A DNA stretch of 41,560 nucleotides, from positions 1 to 41,560 of the forward strand of contig JBCBCG010000007.1 in assembly GCA_038530925.1 (NCBI GenBank), read 5' to 3'. This DNA comes from JALEGB01 sp038530925 (GTDB taxonomy: Bacteria; Pseudomonadota; Alphaproteobacteria; Rhodobacterales; Rhodobacteraceae). A model generated the notes under the pieces. That model was given only the letters and a program-made list of their open reading frames with translations, searched no databases and was not told the origin of the DNA. Shown piece by piece: positions 6,817-14,939 of the stretch (within the stretch, counting starts at the first letter, position 1; the number at the start of each line of letters is the position of its first letter). A program made the translations under genes and the position numbers.

Positions 6817-8691
6817 TCAGGGCAGCAGCTTCAGGATGCGGGCGACGGCGCGGTTCCATAGCCTCTCCCCCAACGGTCTCGGCGCATGGCGGCGGGCCGC
6901 GAGTTCCAGCACGGTCCGCTCCGGAGGGCAAGGCGCCGCGAGGCCCGGCGCGGCGTAAAGCGGGTATTCGAGGAAGGCGGCGGCGACCAGCCGAATGAGA
7001 TCGCACTCGAACGCGTCCTCTCTCGGAGAGAGGTCCGTGGTTAGCCCGAGCCCGCCATAGAAAGGCGCGCCGTGACAGATGACTGGCTTGCGCCAGAGCA
7101 ACGCTTCGAAGCCGAGCTGCGAGGTCATCGTCTCGACGCTGTCGGCCCAGTCCAGCGCTTCGAGAGCGCCGAGATCGCCGGCGATGTGATCGGCGAGCGC
7201 CGCCGCCGCATCGCGGCTCGCCGCGTCCCGCCGCATGCCCGCCAGCACGTCCGGATGCGGCTTGTAGAGAATCATCGCTTCTGGCCGCCGCGCCCGCGCG
7301 GCGCGCAACAAAGCGAGATTGCCGCCCGCATAGCCGCCGCCATAGCGGAGCGACGCGTCGCCCTCGACTTGGCCCACCACAAGCACCCGCTCCCGCGCTG
7401 TCGCCGGCGGCGCATCCGCCGCCCGGCGCCTCCGGCCCGCGCCGCTCAGGTTGTATTTCGTCATGCGCAGATCGATCAGCATCGCCAGGAACGCCTCGGC
7501 CCGCCGGCGCATCGCGGCGTCCGGCCTGAAGCCGCGCAGCATCTCGCGGAAATCGGAGAGGCGATCCGCCTCGAAATGCAGCGCGCGCCGCGCCAGGCAG
7601 AGCGAGGCCGGCCGCTCATGCTCGACCCCGAGCCCGACCGAGCGGATGAAGCCGTCTTCGAGAAGGAGCACCGCGACGCCTTCGCGCCGCAGCGCGTCGG
7701 CGCGGGCGCGCGAGGGGCCCCAGAGCGCGATCTCCGCGTCCAGCCGCCGCGCCAAGGCGAGCGCGGCCTGGGGATCGCGCCTGTGATGGGGCGCACCTTC
7801 CGGCCCCGAGAGGAACGGCGCGGCGTTGCGGCGTTTCCACGGGCTGAGACCGATCGTCACCACCGGCTTTGGGCGCCGCGCCGCCGCGCCTCTGAAAAAG
7901 CGCAGCGCCTCGAGCGCCGCCTCAGCGGTGCAAGTCCCGCCATCCCAAGGATCGCGGCAGACGAGACGGCGCGTCAGCGCCGCGGCGCCCAGCGCATCCG
8001 CGAGCGCCCGCCGCTCCGCGGCCGCGCCCAGCGCCTCGACGCTGACGCCGCCGAGCGCCGCCCAAACCGCCTCAGGCCCAAGCGCCGAGACGCGTATTCG
8101 CGACAGCGCCTCAGCCCGCAGCGCCGCGGGCGCCGCCGCCGGCTCAAGGCCGTAGCGCGCCGCTAAGCGCCGCGCCGCCGCGCCGCGCCCTTCCGCCAGC
8201 AACACCGCCTCAGAGGGCGCGCCCTGCGCCGCATCGGCGCTGAGCGCGCGCGTCAGCGCCAGGAGCGAGCCGCCCGGATCGATCAGCACACGCGCCCGCA
8301 TCGCCGCATCGCGCCGCGGCGCCGGCCACCACAGCATCTCGCGCCGCAGCGCCGGGAGCAGCGCCGCCGCCGCCGCAGGCGCAATAGCCGCCGCTGTCGT
8401 CGTCTCTATCGCCGTCTCTGTCGCCGTCGCTGTCGCAGCCGTCGCAGCGCCCGCCGGTTCACGCCAAAGAGCGGTGAGCGCGCCGGCGAAAGCCGGCGGC
8501 GCCGCGGCGATGCGGCGGCGCTGCGCCAGATCCGCTCCCGCGAGGCCGGCGCGCGTGCGCATGATCCCGGCCCCGCACCGCGCGGAGCCGCTCGACACAG
8601 GCGCAGCCGCCGCCGAACTGAGCCGATCCCAGGAACGCGGCGCCGGCCGGTCCGCCGCTCTCAACCGCGCGCTGTCGCCGCCGCCGCTCAT
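6817..8691 (-). CDS. KpsC-like capsule polysaccharide biosynthesis protein with one recognisable Kdo-transferase module
   Basis: A 624-residue protein from the ATG at 8691, chosen because AGGGAGG and AAGGG lie just upstream. The frame stays open to 8895 but that extra part is Arg-rich and unconvincing. The C-terminal ~350 residues carry the KpsC/LipA hallmarks: EDGFIRSVGLG (~345), TKYNLSG (~410), VVGQVEGDAS (~435), YKPHPDVLAG (~475), and TSQLGFEALLWRKPVICHG (~525). KpsC of E. coli has two such modules making alternating beta-Kdo linkages; only one is recognisable here. The N-terminal ~200 residues are Ala-rich with short Thr/Ala/Ile repeats (~8385-8450) and may be a degenerate first module. 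First gene of the kpsC-like/kpsT/kpsE operon, divergent from the export lipoprotein. Confidence 0.75.
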   Translation of the reverse strand: MSGGGDSARLRAADRPAPRSWDRLSSAAAAPVSSGSARCGAGIMRTRAGLAGADLAQRRRIAAAPPAFAGALTALWREPAGAATAATATATETAIETTTAAAIAPAAAAALLPALRREMLWWPAPRRDAAMRARVLIDPGGSLLALTRALSADAAQGAPSEAVLLAEGRGAAARRLAARYGLEPAAAPAALRAEALSRIRVSALGPEAVWAALGGVSVEALGAAAERRALADALGAAALTRRLVCRDPWDGGTCTAEAALEALRFFRGAAARRPKPVVTIGLSPWKRRNAAPFLSGPEGAPHHRRDPQAALALARRLDAEIALWGPSRARADALRREGVAVLLLEDGFIRSVGLGVEHERPASLCLARRALHFEADRLSDFREMLRGFRPDAAMRRRAEAFLAMLIDLRMTKYNLSGAGRRRRAADAPPATARERVLVVGQVEGDASLRYGGGYAGGNLALLRAARARRPEAMILYKPHPDVLAGMRRDAASRDAAAALADHIAGDLGALEALDWADSVETMTSQLGFEALLWRKPVICHGAPFYGGLGLTTDLSPREDAFECDLIRLVAAAFLEYPLYAAPGLAAPCPPERTVLELAARRHAPRPLGERLWNRAVARILKLLP

Positions 8692-8931
8692 GCCGCCCTT
8701 AGCCCTCCCTGAGGCGTCGCCGCCCCCTGTCCGCCGCTCGCTGAGCGTGCGGCGACGCCGTCTCCGACGACGGGCCGAATCACAAGATAACGACCGTAGC
8801 GCCGCGCGCGCACCTAGATCTGCGCCGCACGCCGACGACAAACAAGCCTTTTCGAATGCGCGCAAGACGGGTAAGGCCTCGCGTGGGACGGGCAAATGGG
8901 GGTCTGGGCTGATCAGGGAGCGCCTGGATCA
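8692..8931. promoter_or_regulatory. Divergent intergenic region between the KpsC-like operon and the export lipoprotein/galE unit
   Basis: This 240-bp region separates the starts chosen for two oppositely transcribed capsule units, so it should contain both promoters. Open frames run into it from both sides, but they lack family similarity and would put two start codons back to back at 8895/8896. I see no clear -35/-10 pair or repeat. Confidence 0.35.
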
Positions 8932-10113
8932 ATGGGCTATCTTCGCCGTCTCGCCTTCGCGCTCGCCATGGCCGCAGCATGCGCCGGATGTGCGCATATG
9001 CCGGCTTCGGGTCCCAGCGCCGAGGCCGTGCAGCGGGCGTCCGCGAATGAGAACGAGTTCCCATTTCTGCTGTTTCCCGTCGATAAAGACGTCATCACCG
9101 CGCTGCGCGCCCGCGACGCCGCCGGCCTCGCCAGCGCCATGAGCCAGCAGGCGCGCCCGGCGCTGCGTCAGCTCGGCGTCGGCGATCTCGTCTCCGTCAC
9201 GATTTGGGAAGCGACCTCAGGCGGTCTCTTCGCCTCGGCCGGCGCCCGCATGACGGGGGGCGTGGCCTCCGGCGCGAACGCCATCACCATCCCGCCGCAA
9301 CGCGTCGATGCGGAGGGATATATTTCCGTTCCTTACGCCGGCTTGATCCAAGCGGCGAATCGGCGGCCCGACCAGGTGTCGCGCCAGATCGTCGCCGCGC
9401 TCCGCGGCCGCGCGATCGAGCCTCAAGCGCTGGTCACGGTGGAGGGGCTCATCAGCAATCAAGCCACCGTGCTCGGCGACGCGGTCGGCGGCGGACGCAT
9501 CGCGCTGATCGGACCGGATGAACGGATCCTCGACGTGATCGCCGCCGCCGGCGGCGTCACCGCGCCGATCTACAGCGTCGCGGTGCGGCTGACCCGCGGC
9601 GCCCAAACCGCTGAGACGCCGCTCTCCAGCGTCATCGCCGATCCAAGGGAGAACATCATCGTCCAGCCCGGCGATGTGATCACGCTCTACCGCGACCCGC
9701 TGACCTTCACCGCCTTCGGCGCCACCGGCCAAAGCACGCTCGCCAGCTTCGACGCCGACGAGCTGATGCTGGACGAGGCGCTGGGCAAAGTGGGCGGCGT
9801 GATCGACGCGCGGGGCGATCCGGCGGGCGTCTTCGTGTTCCGCTACGAGCCGATCGAGATGGTCGAGGCGCTGTCGCCCGCGGCTACGCTGCATGTCGGC
9901 GGTTCGGGACGTCCTATGGTGCCCGTGGCGTATCAGATCGACATGCGTGATCCGGTCGGTCTTTTTTACGCGCGCAGCTTCCCGATGCGGAACAAAGACG
10001 TCCTGTTCGTCGCCAACGCCGAAGCGAGCGAGCTGCGCAAAGTTCTGGGCCTCGTCGGCGCGGTTCTCAGCCCAGCGAGCACCGGCGCGGCGCTCAGCCG
10101 CGTTGCGAATTGA
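8932..10113 (+). CDS. Outer-membrane capsule polysaccharide export lipoprotein (BexD/CtrA/Wza-type)
   Basis: A 393-residue export channel protein, close to the 390-residue length of BexD/CtrA. The start at 8932 gives a proper lipoprotein signal peptide (MGYLRRLAFALAMAAACAGC, acylated Cys20); an ATG at 8896 would add 12 residues ahead of it. The polysaccharide export domain contains GVGDLVSVTIWEA and DAEGYISVPYAGLI, followed by SLBB-like segments (VTVEGLISNQATVLGDAV, ALIGPDERILDVIAAAGG) and IIVQPGDVITLYRDP. It forms the outer-membrane part of the capsule exporter with KpsE and KpsT. galE follows after 190 bp. It is divergent from the KpsC-like operon. Confidence 0.88.
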   Translation: MGYLRRLAFALAMAAACAGCAHMPASGPSAEAVQRASANENEFPFLLFPVDKDVITALRARDAAGLASAMSQQARPALRQLGVGDLVSVTIWEATSGGLFASAGARMTGGVASGANAITIPPQRVDAEGYISVPYAGLIQAANRRPDQVSRQIVAALRGRAIEPQALVTVEGLISNQATVLGDAVGGGRIALIGPDERILDVIAAAGGVTAPIYSVAVRLTRGAQTAETPLSSVIADPRENIIVQPGDVITLYRDPLTFTAFGATGQSTLASFDADELMLDEALGKVGGVIDARGDPAGVFVFRYEPIEMVEALSPAATLHVGGSGRPMVPVAYQIDMRDPVGLFYARSFPMRNKDVLFVANAEASELRKVLGLVGAVLSPASTGAALSRVAN

Positions 10114-10303
10114 CGGCGCGCCAAAGCTGGGCGATTGCGCTGCGCGAGACCATTCACCGATTCCCGGCGCGGCGGCCCCGCCTCTGCGCTCGGACTTCGC
10201 GGCGCCGCGGGCGCCTCTCTCGCCCGCGCTCCGCGCGACTGCGCGCCAGGCGGGCTCTTAATGGCGGCCGGCGCGCCGCTGCGCGTCGATGGGAGGAGCC
10301 TTT

Positions 10304-11359
10304 ATGTCCGGCGGCGACAGTCTTGCGAATCGCACGATCCTGGCGACCGGAGGGCTCGGCTATATCGGCTCGCATGTCACGCTCGACCTGTTGAACGCCG
10401 GCGCGAATGTCGTGGTTCTCGACAATTTTTCGAACGCCAAGCCCGCGGTGCGCGACCGGATCAAGCGGCTCTCGAACCGAGACATCGCTTTGGTGCGCGG
10501 CGATGTGCGCGACCGCGACGCCTTGCAGCGGCTCTTCGCCGAGCACGACATCGAGGCGGTGGTGCATTTCGCAGGCCTCAAGGCCGTGGGCGAATCGGTC
10601 GCCAAGCCTGGGCTCTATTACGATGTGAACATCAACGGCTCGAATCTCCTGTTCCAGGAGATGGCCGCTGCGGGGTGCCGCCGCGTAGTGTTCTCCTCCT
10701 CCGCCACCGTCTATGGCGATCCGGAGACCGCGCCGGTGCGCGAGGACGCGCCGACCCGCGGCGTGAATCCCTATGGCCGCAGCAAGTTGATGGTCGAGCA
10801 TATCCTGGAGGATCTCGCCGCCGCGGATGCGCGGTGGAGCGCGATTTGCCTGCGCTATTTCAATCCGACCGGCGCCCATGAGAGCGGGCAGATCGGCGAA
10901 GATCCGCTTGGCGTGCCGAACAATCTCTTCCCGTTCATCGCGCAAGTCGCGACCGGCCGGCGCGAGAAGCTGGTGGTGTTCGGCGGCGATTATCCGACGC
11001 CCGACGGCACCGGCGTGCGCGATTTCATCCATGTCGTCGATCTCTCCGCAGGGCATTTGGCGGCGCTGCGCAAACTCTTTGCGGATGACGGCGCGCCGCT
11101 CGGCTATGCGCCGATCAATCTCGGCGCCGGCGTCGGCTATAGCGTTCTTGAAGCGCTCGCCGGCTGGAGCCGCGCTTGCGGGCGCGATCTGCCTTACGAG
11201 ATCGGGCCGCGCCGCCCAGGCGACGTCGCCTCGGTCTACGCCGACGCCAGCCTCGCCGCGAGCATGCTGGGCTGGCGCGCCGCGCGCGGGCTTGACGAGA
11301 TGTGCCGTGATCATTGGCGGTGGCAGTCCGAGAACCCGGAAGGCTATCCGGAAGAATAA
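10304..11359 (+). CDS. galE: UDP-glucose 4-epimerase
   Basis: A 351-residue extended SDR interconverting UDP-glucose and UDP-galactose. The start at 10304 has an excellent GGAGGAG 7 nt upstream; an in-frame ATG at 10289 would include that site. The NAD-binding motif is TGGLGYIG (15-22, Leu where Ala is more usual), the SSS segment is at ~131-133, and the catalytic pair in NPYGRSK is Tyr157/Lys161. LRYFNPTGAHESG, GDYPTPDGTGVRDFIHVVDL and a C-terminal PRRPGDV are all GalE signatures. It probably supplies galactose-type sugar nucleotides for the capsule. Its last 16 bp overlap the 3' end of the convergent KpsS-like gene. Confidence 0.95.
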   Translation: MSGGDSLANRTILATGGLGYIGSHVTLDLLNAGANVVVLDNFSNAKPAVRDRIKRLSNRDIALVRGDVRDRDALQRLFAEHDIEAVVHFAGLKAVGESVAKPGLYYDVNINGSNLLFQEMAAAGCRRVVFSSSATVYGDPETAPVREDAPTRGVNPYGRSKLMVEHILEDLAAADARWSAICLRYFNPTGAHESGQIGEDPLGVPNNLFPFIAQVATGRREKLVVFGGDYPTPDGTGVRDFIHVVDLSAGHLAALRKLFADDGAPLGYAPINLGAGVGYSVLEALAGWSRACGRDLPYEIGPRRPGDVASVYADASLAASMLGWRAARGLDEMCRDHWRWQSENPEGYPEE

Positions 11360-12738
11360 TCGGGGCGCGCGGCGCCAAGGATCCGATCCGCGAGCGCCGC
11401 GGCGCCAGGCGCCGCGCCCTCGCCGTCAAACGCGCCGCGAAACTGGGTCTCGCGCCGCAGCGCCGCCAAAAACGCCAGCGCCTCGGTCTCGTCCGGCGCC
11501 CGCGGCGATGCGAAAAACGCTCTGAGCCCGGCCAGCCTTTCCGCGATCGCGGCCGCCCGCTCCGCGGAGGCGGTCAGGCCCGGCGCGTCGTAGAGCGCCT
11601 CGCCGAGGCAATATGTCGGGGCTCCGACCGCCAGCGCGCGAAAGCCGACGGAGCTGTTCACAGTGACGACGCCTGCGGCGCGGGCGAGCAGCGCTTCGAG
11701 ATCGCCGCCCTCCACGAAGATGACACGCGCTTCGAGACTATGATCCGCCGCGGCGCGTGTGATCGACGGTCTCCACGGCGTCAGCGTGTTGTCGAGCGGA
11801 TGCGCTTTGACCACCAGCCGCGCGCCGCTCGGCGCCGCAGCCGCGAAGGCGGCGATCAGCGGCGCGATCAGCGCCCGCTGCGAGCCGCCTTCCGCGTCCC
11901 GGATCTGAAAGTCGGTCTCGAGCTGCAACGCCCACAGAAAGAGCGGCCTCGGATCGGCGAGGACCGGCGCCAGGCGCGCCTCCGCCTGCCGAGCGCGGCT
12001 TGGCGCGACGACCAATTTGCGCAGCCAGCCGGCGTATTCGCGCAGCGGCGAGATGTTGGAATGGCCCGCGTAGCGCGGCGCCGCGATCCAGTTCGTGGCG
12101 ACGTTCGAAAGGTTATAGGCGACGTCCATCGCCGCGTAATCGCGGAAGCTGGAGCGATAGAGCGCCGCGTCCGGCGCGCGCATCGCCTCCGCCTCCTGCA
12201 GCGTCGGCCGCGCCGCGGCGCCGGACGCCCAAGCCGCGCCGAAGGGCGAGCGCGCCGCCATGCCGCCGATCTCATGCGTGAGCCAGTCTGGGCGGAAATA
12301 GCCATGCTCGACGATATGCGGCGCGACGCGGGCGGCGCGGGCGACGTCGATCGCGAGGCGATGCCGCGGCCGGCTGTCGCCAAGCATAAGAAGATCCGTC
12401 ACACCGCGCGCGGCCAGGATCTCCGCCAGCGCCTGCGGCCAGGCCTCAACCGCGCCGCGATAAAACAGCGACGGTTTGCGCCGCCAAAACAACCGATCGC
12501 CCACACAGAAGCAAATCCGCAGCGTCTCGGCGCCGCGTTCGATCAGCGCGTCTCCGACCAGATCGAAGAAATAGGAGGACGGCCCTTGAAGCAGCGCCAC
12601 GCGCCGGCGGGCCGGCGCGCTCGGGCGCTCCGCTCGGGCGGGAGCGGGAGCGGCCTTCGCGGCGAATGTCTCCCAATGCTGATCTCGGCTTCGTCGTGAC
12701 ACGGATAGCGTGTAACCGCGACGCCGAACGCCGATCAA
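11344..12738 (-). CDS. Second KpsS-like capsule polysaccharide biosynthesis protein
   Basis: A 464-residue paralogue of the protein at 3185-4456. The shared architecture is RRVALLQGPSSYFFDLVGDAL (from ~45), RLFWRRKP, EHGYFRPDWLTHEIGGM, YAGHSNISPL, LFLWALQLETDFQIRDA, LVVKAHPLDN, and a C-terminal GVVTVNSSVGFRALAVGAPTYCLG followed by ALYDAPGLT. The frame opens with a TTG at 12738 with no strong Shine-Dalgarno; a GTG at codon 13 (12702) is an alternative. No internal ATG precedes the conserved core. The first ~43 residues are unlike the first paralogue. KpsS-type proteins add Kdo to the lipid anchor; two in one locus may split the linker-building work, or one may act on a second glycan. It converges on galE with a 16-bp 3' overlap. 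Confidence 0.8.
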   Translation of the reverse strand: MIGVRRRGYTLSVSRRSRDQHWETFAAKAAPAPARAERPSAPARRRVALLQGPSSYFFDLVGDALIERGAETLRICFCVGDRLFWRRKPSLFYRGAVEAWPQALAEILAARGVTDLLMLGDSRPRHRLAIDVARAARVAPHIVEHGYFRPDWLTHEIGGMAARSPFGAAWASGAAARPTLQEAEAMRAPDAALYRSSFRDYAAMDVAYNLSNVATNWIAAPRYAGHSNISPLREYAGWLRKLVVAPSRARQAEARLAPVLADPRPLFLWALQLETDFQIRDAEGGSQRALIAPLIAAFAAAAPSGARLVVKAHPLDNTLTPWRPSITRAAADHSLEARVIFVEGGDLEALLARAAGVVTVNSSVGFRALAVGAPTYCLGEALYDAPGLTASAERAAAIAERLAGLRAFFASPRAPDETEALAFLAALRRETQFRGAFDGEGAAPGAAALADRILGAARPDYSSG

Positions 12739-12775
12739 CCCGGCCGACGGCGGCGCCCCTCCTCGCCGCGGCGCC

Positions 12776-13996
12776 TCAGCGCTCGAGCCCGGTCAGCGCC
12801 ACGGCGAAATCTTCGGGCTCGAAGGGCGAGAGATCCTCGATCGCTTCGCCGACGCCGATGGCGTGGATCGGCAGGCCGGTTTTGTCGGCGAGCGCGACCA
12901 GCACGCCGCCGCGCGCCGTGCCGTCGAGCTTGGTCATGATCAGCCCGCTCACATCGGCGATCTTGGTGAAGATCTCCACCTGAGCGATCGCGTTCTGGCC
13001 GGTCGTCGCATCCAGCACCAGCACGGTGTTATGCGGCGCTTCGGGATCCTTTTTGCGGATCACGCGAACGATCTTAGCGAGCTCCTCCATCAGATCCTGG
13101 CGGTTCTGAAGCCGACCAGCGGTGTCGACCAGCAGCACATCCGCGCCCTTCGCTTCGGCCTCGGTCATTGCGTCAAAGGCCAGCGAGGCCGGATCCGAGC
13201 CCTGCGGCAGCCGGAACACCGGCACATCCGCCCGGTCGCCCCAGATCTGCAGTTGCTCGACCGCGGCGGCGCGAAAAGTGTCGCCCGCGGCGATCATCAC
13301 CGACTTGCCCGCGGCTTTCAGCTGGCTGGCGACTTTGCCGATGGTCGTGGTCTTGCCCGAACCGTTCACGCCCACCACCAGCACAACTTGCGGCCGCTTG
13401 GCGTAGAGCGGCAAAGGCTTCGCCACAGGCGCCAGAATCGCCGCGATCTCATCGGCGAGCAGCCGCTTGAGCTCAGCCCCGCCGATGCGCCGACCGAAAC
13501 GGCCCGCGGCCACATTGCCGGCGACGCGCATCGCCGTCTCGACGCCGAGATCCGTCGCGATCAAGAGCTCTTCAAGCTCTTCGAGCATCTCATCGTCGAG
13601 CACGCGCTTCTTCTCCGCCGCGCCGCCGACGCCCACCGCTGCGAGCATCCGCGCCGCAAAGCCCGAACGGCTCGGCGCTTGCTCTTCGCTCGGCGTGTTA
13701 AACGCCGGTTCTTGAGGCGCCGGTTCTTGCGGCGCCGGTTCTTGCGGCGCCGGTTCTTGCGGCGCCGGTTCTTGCGGCGCCGGTTCTTGCGGCGCCGCAC
13801 CTTGCGCGGGATTGGCGGCTGGCGCGTCGACCGCCGCGTTGGGAGCGCTCGGGCGTTGTTCGGGCGCCTCCTTCGCCGGCGCCGGCGCCGCAGCATCCGC
13901 CTCGATCTCGCCGCTCTCCATCAGCGCCTCGACCCCTTCATCGAGCGCCGAGGAAGATTTCCAGAGACGCTGTTTCAAGCGGTTGAAAAAACTCAC
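12776..13996 (-). CDS. ftsY: Signal recognition particle receptor FtsY
   Basis: A 406-residue SRP GTPase that docks SRP-ribosome complexes at the inner membrane. The N-terminus (MSFFNRLKQRLWKSSSALDEGVEAL) and NG domain are typical of alphaproteobacteria. G1 is GVNGSGKTT (209-217), DTAGR is 291-295, TKLD is 355-358, followed by GTARGG. The start is a GTG with AAGGGAGAG upstream. The acidic linker carries tandem PAPQE repeats (~69-98). The gene lies 71 bp downstream of yidD on the same strand, so it may be transcribed with the rpmH-rnpA-yidD unit. All three upstream genes relate to ribosomes or membrane insertion. Confidence 0.97.
   Translation of the reverse strand: MSFFNRLKQRLWKSSSALDEGVEALMESGEIEADAAAPAPAKEAPEQRPSAPNAAVDAPAANPAQGAAPQEPAPQEPAPQEPAPQEPAPQEPAPQEPAFNTPSEEQAPSRSGFAARMLAAVGVGGAAEKKRVLDDEMLEELEELLIATDLGVETAMRVAGNVAAGRFGRRIGGAELKRLLADEIAAILAPVAKPLPLYAKRPQVVLVVGVNGSGKTTTIGKVASQLKAAGKSVMIAAGDTFRAAAVEQLQIWGDRADVPVFRLPQGSDPASLAFDAMTEAEAKGADVLLVDTAGRLQNRQDLMEELAKIVRVIRKKDPEAPHNTVLVLDATTGQNAIAQVEIFTKIADVSGLIMTKLDGTARGGVLVALADKTGLPIHAIGVGEAIEDLSPFEPEDFAVALTGLER
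13706..13795. repeat. Six tandem 15-bp repeats inside ftsY
   Basis: The unit CGGTTCTTGCGGCGC occurs six times head to tail, the first with one change (A for C), followed by a degenerate seventh. On the coding strand this gives repeated PAPQE in the linker between the membrane-targeting N-terminus and the NG domain. Near-identity down to the third codon base points to recent slippage or unequal-exchange expansion. The unit is in frame, so copy number can vary without breaking the gene. Confidence 0.95.
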
Positions 13997-14067
13997 AAGC
14001 GTCTCTCCCTTTCGCGCCGGCGCCTCTCGACGATGTAGGCGCGGCGGCGCGGACGCGCCATCGTGGC

Positions 14068-14475
14068 TCAGCGCCGCGCCGCGCGCTTCTCCGGCACCGG
14101 ATCATAGCCCTCGCCGCCGCCGAGCCATTTGATCGGATGGCAACGCAGCACGCGGCGAAGCGTCAGCCAACCGCCGTAAAGCGGTCCATGCTTCTGAAAC
14201 GCCTCGGTCGCATAGGCCGAGCATGTCGGTTGAAAGCGGCAACTCGCCGGCAGCATCGGCGAGATCAGGATCTGGTAGAGGAAGATCGGAGAGGCTGCGA
14301 TCCGCGCCGGCCAGGACAGGGCGCGCCACCGATCCGCGATGGCGGAGCGCGGTTTTTCGCATGAGCACCGATGCGGCGCGTCCGGTGCGCTCGCCTCGGC
14401 GCGGTCCGCCCTCGCGGCCTCGCAGCGATCGCAGCCTTGCGGAGGCGGCGGTTCGTCCGGCGCGCCTGCGTTCAT
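14068..14475 (-). CDS. yidD: Membrane protein insertion efficiency factor YidD
   Basis: The core (residues ~55-128) carries every YidD landmark: PxxFLYQILISP, LPASCRFQPTCSAYATEAF with Cys79 and Cys85, a Gly-rich turn, LRRVLRCHP and GYDPVP. YidD is a small amphipathic peripheral membrane protein that assists YidC-dependent insertion. At 135 residues it is longer than the usual 70-100 because of an N-terminal extension rich in Pro, Asp and Cys. The ATG at 14475 overlaps the rnpA stop by 4 bp (ATGA), which supports translational coupling, though a later start cannot be excluded. No yidC follows; ftsY does. Confidence 0.93.
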   Translation of the reverse strand: MNAGAPDEPPPPQGCDRCEAARADRAEASAPDAPHRCSCEKPRSAIADRWRALSWPARIAASPIFLYQILISPMLPASCRFQPTCSAYATEAFQKHGPLYGGWLTLRRVLRCHPIKWLGGGEGYDPVPEKRAARR

Positions 14476-14939
14476 CGCGGCCGCCGCTGCGCATCCGCGC
14501 CTTTTCGCGGCGCGTGGACGCGGCGAACCGCTTCGGCGAACTCCGCCTCCAAGCTCGCGAACAGGCGGCCGGCCGTCTCATCGCGCCGCGCGATCAACAC
14601 GTAATCCCACCCTGCCCGGCCGAGCGTCGCCAAGGCGGGCTCCGCCAACGCGCGCAGGCGGCGCTTCGCTCGGTTCCGGGTCACGGCGTCGCCGACCTTT
14701 TTCGACGCGGTGTAGCCCACGCGCACGGCGCCCTCCGGCGCGAAGCGCGCCTCCTCCTCCTTGCGCGGTCGCGCTTGCAGAACGAGGCCGGGCGCCGACC
14801 ATTTGCGCGCCCGCGACGCCGCGAGGAAATCACGCCGCTTCTTGAGCCGCGTGAGCGGATGCGCCGCGGAGACCGAGCGCGCCCCGCCATGGAGCGGCGC
14901 CGGCCCGCTCGGCTCAGGCGCTGAGGCGCTTGCGTCCAC
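14472..14939 (-). CDS. rnpA: Ribonuclease P protein component
   Basis: The protein subunit of RNase P, which binds the catalytic RNA and pre-tRNA leaders. The core begins at LTRLKKRRDFLAASRARKW, includes GYTASKKVGDAVTRNRAKRRLRAL (the conserved RNR motif) and YVLIARRDETAG, and ends in a basic tail. The start is uncertain. No in-frame start codon exists between the rpmH stop and the core, so translation must begin inside rpmH in another frame. I use the GTG at 14939 (155 residues, 26-bp overlap). The ATG at 15002 with GGAAG upstream gives 176 residues and an 89-bp overlap. yidD follows with a 4-bp overlap. Confidence 0.92.
   Translation of the reverse strand: MDASASAPEPSGPAPLHGGARSVSAAHPLTRLKKRRDFLAASRARKWSAPGLVLQARPRKEEEARFAPEGAVRVGYTASKKVGDAVTRNRAKRRLRALAEPALATLGRAGWDYVLIARRDETAGRLFASLEAEFAEAVRRVHAPRKGADAQRRPR

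Noticed and set aside
13706..13795. CRISPR-like regular repeats
   Set aside because: The units are directly adjacent with no spacers, are 15 bp long, and lie in frame inside ftsY, encoding PAPQE.
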